From positions 27,108,201 through 27,172,200 of the forward strand of contig OZ005603.1 in NCBI GenBank assembly GCA_963930655.1: a stretch of 64,000 nucleotides of DNA. The letters are read 5' to 3'. The stretch is from Myrica gale. Its lineage: Eukaryota; Streptophyta; Magnoliopsida; Fagales; Myricaceae. The notes beneath the pieces are model-generated. The model did not search any database. It was not told the DNA's origin and saw only the letters and a program-made list of their open reading frames with translations. Below, in pieces: positions 36,487-50,770 of the stretch (the stretch's first letter is position 1; each line of letters begins with the position of its first letter). Position numbers and translations under genes: made by a program.

Positions 36487-36799
36487 TTTTGTTAAAACAA
36501 TACAATTTTAGGTATAGAAGTTGATAAAAAGATGATAAAAAAGTTTGTCCGCGGTGGTGAAACAATAAAAAAGTTTAGGAGAGAGGCACTTTAGGTCGGA
36601 AAAAATAAAGATTCAGAAGTTTTAAAATGAAAGTCATTTTTCAGTAATGTGAATTGTGAAGCTCTATTTTACTGCTAGCCGAATTAATTTTAATTTACTA
36701 TATTTTACCGACTCCAAACACTGCAGACTACAAGCAAAAAAGTCAAAACAAACAGAGCATACTTTTCTCTTTGTTTAGCCCATGTTTGGATGCACCACC

Positions 36800-36826
<27 letters not shown>
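36800..36826. repeat. (TA)n microsatellite
   Basis: About 13 TA units, adjoining the left end of a worn Tourist-like MITE at about 36829-37030. Confidence 0.8.
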
Positions 36827-36828
<2 letters not shown>

Positions 36829-36830
<2 letters not shown>

Positions 36831-37030
36831 GGGGCTGTTTGAGGGTGGAAATTTTGGATACTGAGATTTGGTAAATATTATAAAGTAAAGATATGTTATG
36901 AGAGTTAATGAAAAAGTGAAGAGTGAGAAGATTTTTAATAAATATTATAATAATAATAAAATTATGTGATGAATTTTTTATTATTAAACCTAAATTTTTG
37001 GGTCTAAATTATTGGAGCTCAAACAAGACT
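36829..37030. mobile_element. Tourist-like MITE, worn
   Basis: Ends GGGGCTGTTTGAGGGTGG and GAGCTCAAACAAGACT. The body shares GTGAAGAGTGAGAAGATTTTT and ATTATGTGATGAATTTTTTATT-like phrases with the family. Confidence 0.6.
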
Positions 37031-37141
37031 ATATATGCAGCCTGCAGGCTGTTATGTTCAAATGAAATGTCTGTTGTGTTACGTGTATTTTGAATAACTG
37101 TTGTTTATTCTCCATGTTCTCGTAGGTCTCCTCTGCTATAG

Positions 37142-38033
37142 TTTTTTTTTAATGAACCACTAATTTTATATATTCAAAGCACAAAGGAAATTACATAAAA
37201 ATGATCCAAAGGGCCAGTAGCGAGTTTAGGGGGCCGAAGCTTTAAATGAAGGACACAAGGTCCTCGATCGTGGCTGGCACAAGGGTCCTGGGAAACACGT
37301 GAAAACCCATAAAAAATGAGCCCGAAAACCCATTGAAAGAAAAAAAATCACCGCACAAGGCACTGGCAAGTTGGCAACTACCACTAAAGGAGGGACAACA
37401 TCATCGTTGGTCCTGCTCCCTGAGAGCACCGAACATGCAAATTCAGCTGTAATTACAAGTAACATAGAACACACATAGAAAAACATTAGCATGCCTTAAA
37501 CAGAGAGGCAAGCCCAAACGGGCAAAAGCGTAATATAGTCAACGCTGGCCAGAACTTGGCCGGAGATGGCGATGGTGGCAGTCAGAGGAGATCCACAGCC
37601 TAGAGGAGAGGGCATGAACCACATAGGTCATTCATGGGAAGAAGAGCAGGTTTTGAGCGGCGGACGTGTGGCCAAGAGCTTCAGCGCGTCAGATTCAAGC
37701 GCAACACGTGGGCGCGTGTGGCTACACGTTCCATCGTTGACGAGCCGGAGAAACTTCGTTGCGCAGATCTGGGTCGTCTGAGAACACCTATGGGGTGCGT
37801 GCTCGACGAATCAAGGCAAAAAAACACTTGTTGTCGTGCGAAAGCCACCTACAAAAAATCAAAACACTAACCAACACAAACAGCCAAACAACCCAGGTAG
37901 GAGGAGGAACGGGGAGAGGGAAGAGGGGGGAGGGAAAAAGAAAAAAAAATGGGGGGGAGGAGGAGGGTGGAGCTCTAGGGCGCACTGGTATGGGGGAAGC
38001 AGAGAGAGTTTAGAATTTAGAGAGAAGGTATAA
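37142..38033 (-). mobile_element. Retroposed insert, probably LINE-derived and internally deleted
   Basis: It interrupts a sequence that is uninterrupted at 40170-40260, so its limits are well placed. Read on the minus strand it has a GC-rich 5' part with purine/pyrimidine runs and ends GTGGTTCATT followed by an A run, the style of a plant LINE 3' end. Related flanks (TCCTCTGCTATAG on the left, TCCTCGACTAG on the right) look like a worn target duplication. No reverse transcriptase is left. The LINE origin is inferred from the tail and flanks only. Confidence 0.5.
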
Positions 38034-38183
38034 TCCTCGACTAGCTGCTCTTGAAAGCAAATTCTATTTTTTTCCGAAGGTATAATAGTGTGATTTGATT
38101 ATCACAAGCAAACCTCTCGGTATATAATAGTGTTATTTTGTCCGAAGGTGGGTATATAATAGTGTTAATTTTTTTCTCGTAGG

Positions 38184-38392
38184 TTGTGTTTGAGTGTTAA
38201 AATTTTAAGGTATAAGAGTTGATGAAAAAATGAACATAGTTTATGAGAATTTGTGAAAGGTGAAGATATTTTATAGAAGTTGATAAAAAAGTGAAGTGAA
38301 AATTTTTGAATAAATATTATAGTGAAAAAAATGTTTTGAAGGAATGAGATTATTTTGTAATTTCTTAGAATGAGTTCTGTCAAAATTTTGGC
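38184..38392. mobile_element. Tourist-like MITE, worn
   Basis: Left end GGTTGTGTTTGAGTG and body phrases TTGATGAAAAAATGAA and GTGAAAATTTTTGAATAAAT match the family. The right end is unclear. It sits within the duplicated SOUL 3' flank. Confidence 0.55.
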
Positions 38393-38450
38393 ACTCTTGC
38401 CGACAATCTGATAGGCTTTTCACTTCTATTGATTGTCCTTCGCATTTTTC

Positions 38451-39475
38451 TTTTTTCTGCCAAAACATATATAACAATTTAGTATTTTTATGAAGTTTTT
38501 ACCTATTTTCCTTTTCCTAAACATGGGCCTGGGATCTTGGAGGCATAGGCAATTGCCTGCCCTGTTCTATTTCCTATGGTCTTCTGGGATTGTGGAAGCC
38601 TTCCACGACAGCACAAAAATAATGCCCGAAAAGTTGTGCTTTTCAAAATTTAGAAGTAGTTTTTCGGAAGATAAGTGTTTAAAGAGAGCCTTATGGAAAA
38701 CTTTTCACATCCATAATCAAATGTGTATTGACATTTTTTTAGGAGAAACATTATAGTAGGGCTATATCTATTGTAAAAATCATATTGAATCTCATAACTA
38801 TTAATTTGCCTAATTATACCCTATAAGTTTTAAATGGCATTAATTCTCTTCTTCATTTGGTTTGCCTGTTAAACCACACAAAAAATAATTGAAATGTTCA
38901 TCTAACACAAAATTACGAAAAAAATATTATAAGTTTTTTGTAAATAAATATAAATGTTATATAAAAAAATATAAAAAAATTCTGAATTGGATAGTTAAAT
39001 TAAAAAAAGAGAAAAAATATGCAATAATAGCAAAACACCATTTGAGACTTTATATCAGCAATACTGTAAATGTTATAAGACTCAAATATTATATCTCTTT
39101 ATTAGAATTTTAATCAATTTAAATTGGGCATAAAATTAGAGATGGTCTCGATTATTCGGCTCTCTTAACGGGCTGTGACATTTACACGACAACATAAGAT
39201 CCAAAGATCTTTTACCGGAATTTTCTTAAACCCCGTACCACATTCGAGGTCGTGGACAAATAGAGTCCACAAATTGCACCCCTGCTTCTGGCCACCCGTT
39301 TATTATCAAAAAGATTTCCGAAGAAACTTATTTCCCAAGCAAGATCCAAGACGCCAAAAGTATATCAACTTGAAAGTTCGCTTGCCTCTTCCCTAAACTT
39401 ATATCGACACCTTTAGTATCAATTCCCCCGTACAAGCAAATCGTTGTCTCAATTTCAAACTGCAAGTTGTTTAAG
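38451..39475. other. Upstream region of the SOUL gene
   Basis: Very AT-rich at 38760-39110. No gene supported. Confidence 0.4.
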
Positions 39476-40084
39476 ATGGGTATGATTTTGGGAAAGATCA
39501 GCGTCGAAACCCCCAAGTACGAAGTGATTCAGTCCTCGGCCGAATATGAAATCCGGAAATACGCACCGTCAGTGGTAGCTGAGGTCACGTACGAGCCATC
39601 ACAGTTCAAGGGCAACAGAGATGGCGGCTTTACCGTGTTGGCCAACTACATTGGCGCCTTAGGCAACCCACAAAACACCAAGCCCGAAAAGATTGCGATG
39701 ACCGCTCCAGTAATAACGAAGACCCCAGAGAAGATTGCTATGACAGCTCCGGTTGTGACGAAGGCTGGTGGGGAAGAGGAGGAGGGAAAGAAGATGGTGA
39801 CTATGCAGTTTTTGTTGCCGGCTAAGTATCGGAAGGCAGAGGAGGCGCCGAGGCCAGTGGATGACAGGGTGGTGATAAGAGAGGAGGGGGAGAGGAAATA
39901 TGGGGTGGTGAAGTTTGGGGGAATGGCAACGGAGGAGGTGGTGAAGGAAAAGGTGGACAACCTGAAGAAGACGTTGGAAAGAGATGGGTATAAGGTGACT
40001 GGGGAGTTCCTGTTGGCAAGGTATAACCCACCTTGGACTTTGCCTCCGCTCAGGACCAACGAGGTTATGATCCCAGTTGAGTGA
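39476..40084 (+). CDS. SOUL heme-binding family protein
   Basis: An intronless 202-residue protein of the SOUL/HEBP family, which binds heme or other tetrapyrroles, probably in the cytosol as no targeting signal is seen. Family signs are the start ISVETPKYEVIQSSAEYEIR, the motif EKIAMTAPV, the middle VTMQFLLPAKY and the closing LARYNPPWTLPPLRTNEVMI. The loop PEKIAMTAPV-(I/V)TK is present twice in succession at residues ~63-89, a small internal duplication. The ATG at 39476 gives MGMILGK. Downstream sequence 40170-40370 recurs at 37060-38450. Confidence 0.92.
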   Translation: MGMILGKISVETPKYEVIQSSAEYEIRKYAPSVVAEVTYEPSQFKGNRDGGFTVLANYIGALGNPQNTKPEKIAMTAPVITKTPEKIAMTAPVVTKAGGEEEEGKKMVTMQFLLPAKYRKAEEAPRPVDDRVVIREEGERKYGVVKFGGMATEEVVKEKVDNLKKTLERDGYKVTGEFLLARYNPPWTLPPLRTNEVMIPVE

Positions 40085-40169
40085 TGTTCTAAGCCTCTGC
40101 TTGCGAGGGAGGAACTGTTTAGACTTTCGGTGGGTTTTGGAATGTAAATTGCAGGTGGTCATGAGCAAA

Positions 40170-40370
40170 TAAAACAAGTCTGTTGTGTATTTTGAATAAC
40201 AATTGCGTTGTCTACTCTCTGTCTCCTCTACTATAGCTGCTCTTGAAAGCTGATTCTATTTTTCCGAAGCTGGGTGTATGGTGTTTATCACGAGCAGGCT
40301 CCCGATACTACACCAAGCAGACGATCTGAAAGGCTTTTCAGTTCTATTGATTGTCCTTTTTGAACCTCCA
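40170..40370. repeat. SOUL 3' flank, duplicated upstream
   Basis: The phrases GTCTGTTGTGT..ATTTTGAATAAC, CTGCTCTTGAAAGC and TTCTATTGATTGTCCTT occur in the same order at 37060-37141, 38043-38075 and 38400-38445, where a retroposed insert and a MITE have been added. Confidence 0.75.
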
Positions 40371-40624
40371 TTGTACTCAAATTATAAAGCAGTCCTCAAC
40401 ATAGTTAATTCATTAACCTATTAGCCCCCCAAAAGTCCCATGAAGAGTTGGCAGTAGACATCGTTAAAATAATCGAAAGGAAAGAATAAAACTCTTCATT
40501 GAGAATGGACTTTGAAACGGCTGTCTCTATCTAATCCCAGTATTTTGAAGACAACACCACTAGAGTGGTCAATAATTCACAATGTCTATAGACATATATT
40601 TCACGCATGATGAATCTTATCAAC

Positions 40625-40858
40625 TTATCCACTGAAGAACTTTACCACAATAGTGATGATATTCAAAATTAAGAGGGGTAGTCTCAAGAACTGGCATGCA
40701 TGTACTAGCCCTATGATCTGCCCTTTAAGCGAATTTCTTCCACCTCCTGAAAGTTCTGCCAAGGTCCATCCCCTTGGAGCAAGGAACCGATCCTCGTTCA
40801 GTATCGCCAATGAATTTGCAAAAAGCAGCAAGGCTTCAAGTAAAGTCCAGAAACCCAT
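40625..40858 (-). CDS. YOS1: YOS1/IER3IP1-like protein
   Basis: A 77-residue intronless protein of the Yos1 family, which works with Yip1-type proteins in ER-to-Golgi transport in yeast. It starts MGFWTLLEALLLFANSLAIL, has the family block NEDRFLAPRGWTLAELSGG, and ends LLILNIITIVVKFFSG. Two hydrophobic helices at about 4-21 and 55-73 bracket a polar loop. Length and both ends match the family. Its leader may extend toward 42990, but I cannot place 5' UTR exons. Confidence 0.93.
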   Translation of the reverse strand: MGFWTLLEALLLFANSLAILNEDRFLAPRGWTLAELSGGGRNSLKGQIIGLVHACQFLRLPLLILNIITIVVKFFSG

Positions 40859-43204
40859 TTTCTGCACAGCGAAGGATTTCAATATTTCAGTTTCTGCTTA
40901 GAAACACTAATAGGCAATATCCAAGCGAGGAATTGGTGGATACTTTTTTTGTTTTCCTATTCAGCATGACCTGTGGAACTTTTCATTCATATGTAACAGA
41001 TACAAAATAGAATTTCCCTCTGTTGAATAAGTAAGTGTGAGAGGGTAAGAAGGTTGATTCCCACATTCCAAAGATGTCACAGTGGTTAATATATCACAAT
41101 TAAGCCCAAACCTATAGGCTAAATTTTAGTTTGCGTGATGTCCCTATGTGTTATATTATGAACCCACTAGAAGTCTCACATGTGTTTATCTCCCCAACAC
41201 CCTCCAACTGGCCCACACAAAATAATTGACCTAGGAATCTGACTTGATCACTAGTACATATGGCTATTTCTAATCCTATTATGGAGGAAGAAAAAAAAAA
41301 CCCAATCTCACAAGGTGGACTAACTAAGTTGCCACCTACGAGCTAATTAAAGTTCAGTTACATTTGATTAGTAAGGCATCATATTTGGACACAATAGACT
41401 CTAACCCGTGGTAAAGATTCAAGATGGAGCTGGCGCAAGGCTTACTTTATTAACTTGCCTAGCAACTGTAACCGGGGGGGGGGGGGGGGGGGCTGCACAT
41501 GCTTGTCAAATTAACCACCCGATATTGCAAGCTCACCAATGATGACTGGATTGTCACCTGGCAGCAGAGTCAGGTAAATTTATAGTTTGCACCAATGCAA
41601 AATAACCTGTGGATCAATAACCAACTCAGGGAGCTACTCCACCTCACTAGCTTGCTCTTACTAGTCCTCTATCTATATCTTTGTGCTTTCCAAAGGTAGG
41701 GATTAGGTACCTGTGGTATAGTTGGTAATCTATATGGAACATCATCCCAAATTAGCTTTTCAAAGCTACCTCAGTCACCTAGTGGTAAGCAAGATAAAAA
41801 ATCCTGTGAAGGCATAAACTCTAGTCCTTCCTAAATATAGAGCAAACCATTATTTTACATATGTTCTAGAAAATTCTGTAAACTTACATACATCCTGAAT
41901 GAATACCTCTCTTTTCAAAATCTGCAGCTATCAACCATTAGACTACCACAAATCAGTTTGCTTCTTACTTTTTCACTCCAAAGAAGTAGGATAAAGTTTT
42001 TCAAACAGAGTTATGCACTACCAAATGACATGCTAATTTCACACACGAACACATTGTGGCCTCAATATCGTACCAATACAAAACTAATATCACCTATTAC
42101 ACACTCACTGTCAAGGCCATGAATTTAGCTCTTGAAGCCCAGAGCATACATCATTTAAGCACAGTGATGCTCTGAACCACAAGTTAACTAGATATGATGA
42201 GCACTGTGGAATAAACCTCCAGCCCTTAGCCCTGAACTCCGCCAGATTGAAGAAAATACAGCAAAATATGTTGAGGCACTTTTGATACAACATGATGGCC
42301 ACCAAGTCATACTTCAGGCAAGAATTAAAGTAATTTTATGTTCCCTAAAGGTTGGGGATAATACCAACAACACTAACTGCTACCGGCTCGTAAGAACCAT
42401 ACATTAAGATCTCTGAAATAAGATTCTATTACAGCCTCAACACTCATCTAAATTATATATTTGGGCTCCATAAACAATCTCCATGATTCAATTCGTCAGA
42501 AACCAACTAATTCTACCTTGTCGGACCTCAATTTACCACTCAATAGAAGCCAGAAAGCAGCATAACACAACGACCCCAGATACGTAGGGGAACTTCATCA
42601 AACAAACAATTGGTGCTTTTTTATACAGCAAATATGATGAATCTTCAGTTAATAAGACGAACGAATCAAACAAAACCGAATCAGAATAAGTCCTGTACTG
42701 TGGTTTTGGCTCGGTACTATTTGAGAAAAATAAGTTAATTTACAGAGCAAAAAGTAAAAAAAGAAATCTCACCAGTAACAAGAACTAACCAGAGGACGGA
42801 TATTCAACTCAGAGGACAACAACGGTCCCCGGCGAAGGCGCTGGAACTTCACCGCTTCTGTTGATTTCTACAAGGACCTGCGAGGAATAACTTAATAAGG
42901 ATGTAAGAAAGACCTGGGACAGGGCAAATCGCTTACTTGCGTTTATTGGAGGTCCATAGTTTCGATTGGTCCACGTCATCCTCACAGGCACTTTTCTTTA
43001 CATCCAACGGTCTGGAATACCTCGCTGATGCAACCGGTAGATGGGATCCGTTGGATGAGCTCTGTTGCTGCTAGTTTAAACCCTGAGTGCCCGACCCGAC
43101 GGCCCCAACTGCAAATCACGACCCGGTAGAAGTTTCCCCAGACGAAGATAGCTTAGACCTTAGAGGTGCAACGTAGATAAACCCTCTTCAGCATTCAGTC
43201 GAAT
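40859..43204. other. Divergent spacer between YOS1-like and FLN1
   Basis: No coding exon supported. A run of 19 G residues lies at 41474-41492. The GC-richer stretch at 42790-43010 may hold a first, non-coding YOS1 exon and the shared promoter with FLN1. Confidence 0.4.
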
Positions 43205-45175
43205 ATGGTGTCGTTTCAGCTACTTTCACCTTCTATTTCACTTCCCCTACTTCCGGACTATCACCTAGCACTTCTAAATCGCAGAATTTCGACGGGTGAT
43301 AAAGCTTCGGAACCTCTCAAATTTGACACATTCACATTAGTTTCTAAAACGAAGCTTAGAGTAGCTAGAGCTTCCATTAACGGGGACACCAATGGAGCTC
43401 TTGAGCCGCCGAAACCTACTCGGAGAGGCAGAAAGAAGGGAATCACTTCTTCGTCAGTCACTTCTAGCCCGAAGAAAACAAAGCGTTCCAGAAAAATCCA
43501 AGTCGAGAATGGCACGGTTGAAGACAGCGAAGCAAAGAAAACAGAGCTAGATCTAGAATTAGACGATTATGATGATGGGATGGATTTTCGGTACGATAAC
43601 CCACCCCTGATCTGCTGCTTCGGTGCCGCACAGAAAGAGTTTGTGCCCACAGTCCGGGTGTCCGACAACCAAATGCACCCGGACATCTACTCGCAATGGA
43701 AAATGCTCCAGTGGAACCCGCCAGAGTTCGTGAGAGCTCCAGGAGGGCCTCCTTCCAATGTGGCGATATCGCACGTCAGGCTAGGCGGGCGAGCCGCGTT
43801 CATGGGGAAGGTTGGAAAGGATAAGTTTGGGGACGAGTTGGTGTTGAAGATGAACATGGAGAAGGTGCAGACGCGGGCTGTGAAGTTCGATACTGGTGCT
43901 AAGACAGCGTGCACGTACGTCAAGATTAAGTTTGAGGATGGGAGGATGAAGACCGAGACGGTGAAAGAGGCTGCTGAGGATTCACTTCTTATCTCTGAGT
44001 TGAACCCTGCTGTTCTCAAAGAGGTAAGGAAGATAAAAATATTGCGAAATTGGGTGGGTTTAGGGAGGTTTAACAATTACTAGTGGCTTATAGACATTTT
44101 CCGAGCATTTATGTAGAAATTTATGTTACATTAACTTAGGTCGTCAACTTAGCGAGCAATAGGCGAAGCTTACAACTGCGATTCCAATCTAGGCCTAGAT
44201 ATAACATCTACCAAAATCTTATGCTTATAGCTTTAAGACCCAACTATGGATTATCAATCAGTTTGTTCATCGCAGTACAATATTTTTTATCACGTGTGGA
44301 ACTCCAATAAATTGTTTTTGAAAATTAGTGACATAGAGCTAGATAGAATATCATGCTATGCCTAGACTTCAGATGTTATTTATCCAGGTTACTGCCTACT
44401 GGTGCCACTTCTATTGTGGACGAGTGGAATGAGCAAGTTGTGCTCGTTTGCTGAATGTACCCCATTTTCTTATCTGTTGCAGGCTAGAATCTTTCATTTC
44501 AATTCAGAAATTTTAACATCCCCTACCATGCAATCAACCCTTTTTAGAGCAATTGCATGGTCTAAAAAGTTTGGAGGACACATATTTTTCGACTTGAATT
44601 TGCCCTTGCCTCTGTGGAGATCCCGTGATGAGACGAGGGAAATAATCAAGAAGGCCTGGAGCGAATCGAACATCATTGAAATTTCAAGGGAGGAGCTGGA
44701 ATTCCTTCTAGATGAAGATTATTATGAGAGGAAAAGAAACTGCAAGCCCCAATACTATGCTGAAAATTTTGAGCAAACCAAGAACCGGCGAGATTATTAT
44801 CATTATACCCGTGAGGAAATCTCTCCTCTGTGGCATGATGGTCTTAGATTATTGTTCGTTACCGATGGAACTCTTCGAATTCATTACTATGCCCCTTCAT
44901 TTGACGGTGTGGTGATTGGAACAGAAGATGTGGTCATCACACCATTTACATGTGATAGGACTGGTTCAGGCGATGCCGTTGTGGCCGGGATTATGAGAAA
45001 GTTGACCACGTACCCTGATATGTTTGAAAATCAAGATGTTTTGGAGAGGCAGCTTCGTTTTGCTATTGCGGCAGGAATCATATCGCAATGGACCATTGGT
45101 GCAGTGAGAGGTTTTCCTACTGAAAGTGCAACACAAAATTTGAAAGAACAGGTTTATGTACCTTCAATGTGGTAG
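43205..45175 (+). CDS. FLN1: Fructokinase-like 1, chloroplastic
   Basis: PfkB-family protein associated with the plastid-encoded RNA polymerase. Known FLN proteins bind thioredoxin z and need not phosphorylate sugar. Two exons, 43205-44023 and 44483-45175, give 503 residues. Residues 1-55 look like a transit peptide and ~70-105 are basic (RRGRKKG, KKTKRSRK). The adjacent cysteines Cys137-Cys138 (NPPLICCFGAAQKEFVP) correspond to the pair implicated in thioredoxin z binding. A PfkB-like GG motif region lies near 180-195, and the C-terminal signature CDRTGSGDAVVAGIM keeps the Asp of GxGD at 437. The ending TESATQNLKEQVYVPSMW is characteristic of FLN1; FLN2 ends differently. A short alternative frame opens before exon 2 but belongs to the intron. 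Confidence 0.93.
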
Positions 45176-46049
45176 TCCAGATCAGGATGATGTGTCTTTG
45201 ACATGGTAGAGCAGATCCTGATACATGATGATTCCCAGTTGACAAAGGGTTTATTGACTGCTATTTGGAGCTTTGAGAACTTTGTCTGTGTTAAAGGTGA
45301 GAGAGAAGATCCGGAAATGATTGCAGGAAGCATTAGTTGGATTTTGAATCATCTTGAATTCGGGTATGTAGTGCACTAGATTTTTTGCGTTTTGTCTGAG
45401 ATTAACACTACCTCTTCTAATGGAAGCTGAGGATTTTGTAGTTTGTAATCACCATCTCTCTCTCTCTCTCTCGGGTTTCTTTGAGTTGAGCTTTCAATGG
45501 CTATTTCTTCAGGATAATCCTCTGTAGTTTTTTTTTTTTTTTTTTCATGCAGCAGAATCATTTTGGAGATTATTCTCAAGTTACAGGTAACCTCCATTGT
45601 ATCATAAACAAGCATACGAAGAGAACACAAAATCTGAAAAGCTATCTGGTAGTAACATGGGGAAATCCATTTCTGTTGTGAATTGTATCGAATATTTCCA
45701 TCGTTCAAGCCAGTTACATGCTACATTCGACAAGTCATGTTGATGACCGATCGATCAACGAAAGAATAATGAATTAAAGAAATTCTATAACTCCCACATA
45801 CTAACCTGCTTTGCCTCTTAGTATTTATACACCGACCGCCACTTCCCTAAATTGCGAGCAAGGCTTTTTCTTTGCTGGTATCCAAAACTTTGACCAATAT
45901 TTTTAAACCCAATGAGAAACTCCAAAATCTTGTAGCCCCTGTTGGCAGCTACTGTTTCCATGCCGCACGAAGCACTCATCAGCCTGCCTTCTAGCAAATG
46001 GTGTCGTATTTTCAACGAATGAGCCACATAATCTCCTTGCGCCAAAACC
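45176..46049. other. Convergent 3' spacer
   Basis: Lies between FLN1 (+) and the O-fucosyltransferase gene (-). It holds a CT microsatellite at 45455-45472 and a T run at 45528-45545. No gene seen. Confidence 0.5.
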
Positions 46050-49046
<2,997 letters not shown>

Positions 49047-49171
49047 GGCCGGACCAGTGGCAACAGAGAAACGAAAAACGTCCAATCTAAAAGAGAAAAG
49101 GGAAAGAAACTCGAAACTCGAAGAGAGAAAAGGAAAATGAAAATGAAAAGGTTTTTCCGGTTTGCGAGGGG

Positions 49172-49190
49172 TGGAGAGAGAGAGAGAGAG
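49172..49190. repeat. GA-repeat tract in the O-fucosyltransferase leader
   Basis: A run of GA units about 125 bp upstream of the ATG at 49046, as in two other genes of the window. Confidence 0.5.
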
Positions 49191-49440
49191 AAGGAACCGC
49201 CGGTTTGGGCTTCGCTTTTAGTTTCAGAGTTCCGTATTCGAAGGGGAGTAGAGGTGTAAATTATTTCTGTTTTTTCCGAAGTGTTTATCTATAGATCTCT
49301 CTCCTCTCTCTAGAAGTCTAAAAAAACCTCGTGGAGAGAATGCGTGGTTATCTCGTTCATGTTTGGTTTGTCGGGACAAAGGACTTTTTATTCAAATTCC
49401 GCAATGACGTAACTACCCTTCTAAGTTTGTTTATTTAGGG

Positions 49441-49615
49441 TGGGTTTGTGTGGTAAAATTTTTGGTATTGGGTTTAGTGTTGATATTGGGTTTAGTGAAA
49501 AAGTGAAGAGAGATGTAATATTTTATAGTTTTTGTAATTTGTTATATTTTTTGATGGAAGAGAGAGAGATTATATTGAAGTATTTTATTAGGAGAGAGAT
49601 AAAATTTTAGTGATT
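49441..49615. mobile_element. Tourist-like MITE, worn
   Basis: TTAGGGTGGGTTTGTGTGG at the left, then TATTGGGTTTAGTGAAAAAG as in the family. A short internal duplication of TTGGGTTTAGTG is present. The right end is lost near 49615. Confidence 0.6.
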
Positions 49616-49783
49616 AATCTCCCATGGAGTCCATTCTGCTCATAAATTTCGATAGAGTGAAATTTATATCTAATCTGAAGTTTCAATGAGTTAAACCTAA
49701 ACCTTTCTTGAAATATAGACGGAAATATATATTTTTTTAAAAAAGCATCGTTATTTTCTAACTTTACTATATAAATTAGGATA

Positions 49784-49805
49784 TATATATATTACCAAAG
49801 TTAGT

Positions 49806-49836
<31 letters not shown>

Positions 49837-49850
49837 CCAAAGTTAGTTTA
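49784..49850. repeat. (TA)n microsatellite with a duplicated flank
   Basis: About 14 TA units at 49806-49833. The phrase ATTACCAAAGTTAGTT occurs once on each side of the run. Confidence 0.7.
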
Positions 49851-49875
49851 CAGTGCATTAATTAATGAAACTTCA

Positions 49876-49970
49876 AAGAAATAGCTCAGCTGGTGAGCTT
49901 TTGGGTTAGCTCCCTAATAGTCACTAGTTGAGACTCCTCAAGGCCATTGAATTATTATATTAATTTTTGA
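49876..49970 (+). mobile_element. Possible tRNA-derived SINE fragment
   Basis: Box A-like ATAGCTCAGCTGGTGAGC is followed by a degenerate box B (GTTGAGACTCC). No clear tail or target duplication. It could be a decayed SINE head or a dead tRNA-like sequence. Confidence 0.4.
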
Positions 49971-50329
49971 AGAAATATGTCGTCTTCTTCTTCTTCTTCT
50001 TTTGTTTTTTTGGCGAAAATAAGGTCTTGAACACGTAAGTAGTGGCAAGAACAATTTACCTAAAACCATCCATTGAACCTGCTGTACAAATTATATCTGG
50101 TTATAATTTTATGTTTATCAGAACAAGTGGGATGCATGCACCCAATGCCACGGTGCCAATACCTCGGCGGGTAAGTTGAATTAAGCCAGCTACTTACTGT
50201 TTTCCAGTTTCTGGTTGGGCAAACAAGCAGCAGAAAAGATAGACCGATGGGCAATGACAGTTCCAGTAGGCAGTAACTGGATGCGTGAAGTTGGTTTCCA
50301 ATGGAATTAGCATTAATATTAATGGGCTA

Positions 50330-50770
50330 TGAAATATTCGGTCCGACCAGATCGTTTAGGCTCGGATCTATTAGCATGTGGGTCAGTCTCGACTATCCGA
50401 CCTCGCATAGAAGTCTGGCATCCGATCTCACATATGAGTCTGACCACCCAATGACTCCTCATGGCAACTCGAATGGTCGACGTCACTCTTCTAATACAAC
50501 TTTACAACCTGATTCCTCCAGAATGAACTCTGCTAATGAAACTCTACTACCTTAAAAAGTAGTCTCCTAACATGACTACGACGCCAATTCAGGTATAAAA
50601 GCTCAGGTATTCTTATTAGACCCACGTTCAATTCTGTCTTTAGAATACTCGTCTTCTCTCTCAAACACTAACTTGATCGTCGGAGTCCCCGGACCCGAGG
50701 CCACCCTCCTCGATGATTTTGTAAATTCACTTGACTTCCAAGCATTGTGCTAATTCTTGACATCATCAAA
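50330..50770 (+). mobile_element. Ty3/Gypsy LTR fossil, solo or truncated
   Basis: The segment has the order seen in many plant Gypsy LTRs: a TATA box (GTATAAAAG near 50593), a pyrimidine-rich start region, then CTAACTTGATCGTCGGAGTC and CCGGACCCGAGG. Exact ends were not found and no internal region follows, so it looks like a solo or truncated LTR. Confidence 0.5.

Noticed and set aside
37566-38033. Several plus-strand open frames in a GC-rich block
   Set aside because: They overlap in different frames within the retroposed insert and look like composition effects.
41474-41492. Run of 19 G as a possible G-quadruplex signal
   Set aside because: A single homopolymer in a spacer, and its length may be a sequencing artefact.
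44402-44482. Upstream extension of the second FLN1 exon
   Set aside because: It is open, but the family alignment begins at ARIFHFNSE right after a TTGCAG acceptor, so the extension is intron.
49047-49085. Longer start for the O-fucosyltransferase gene
   Set aside because: The extension begins at TTG; the first ATG of the frame is at 49046 and gives a normal N-terminus.
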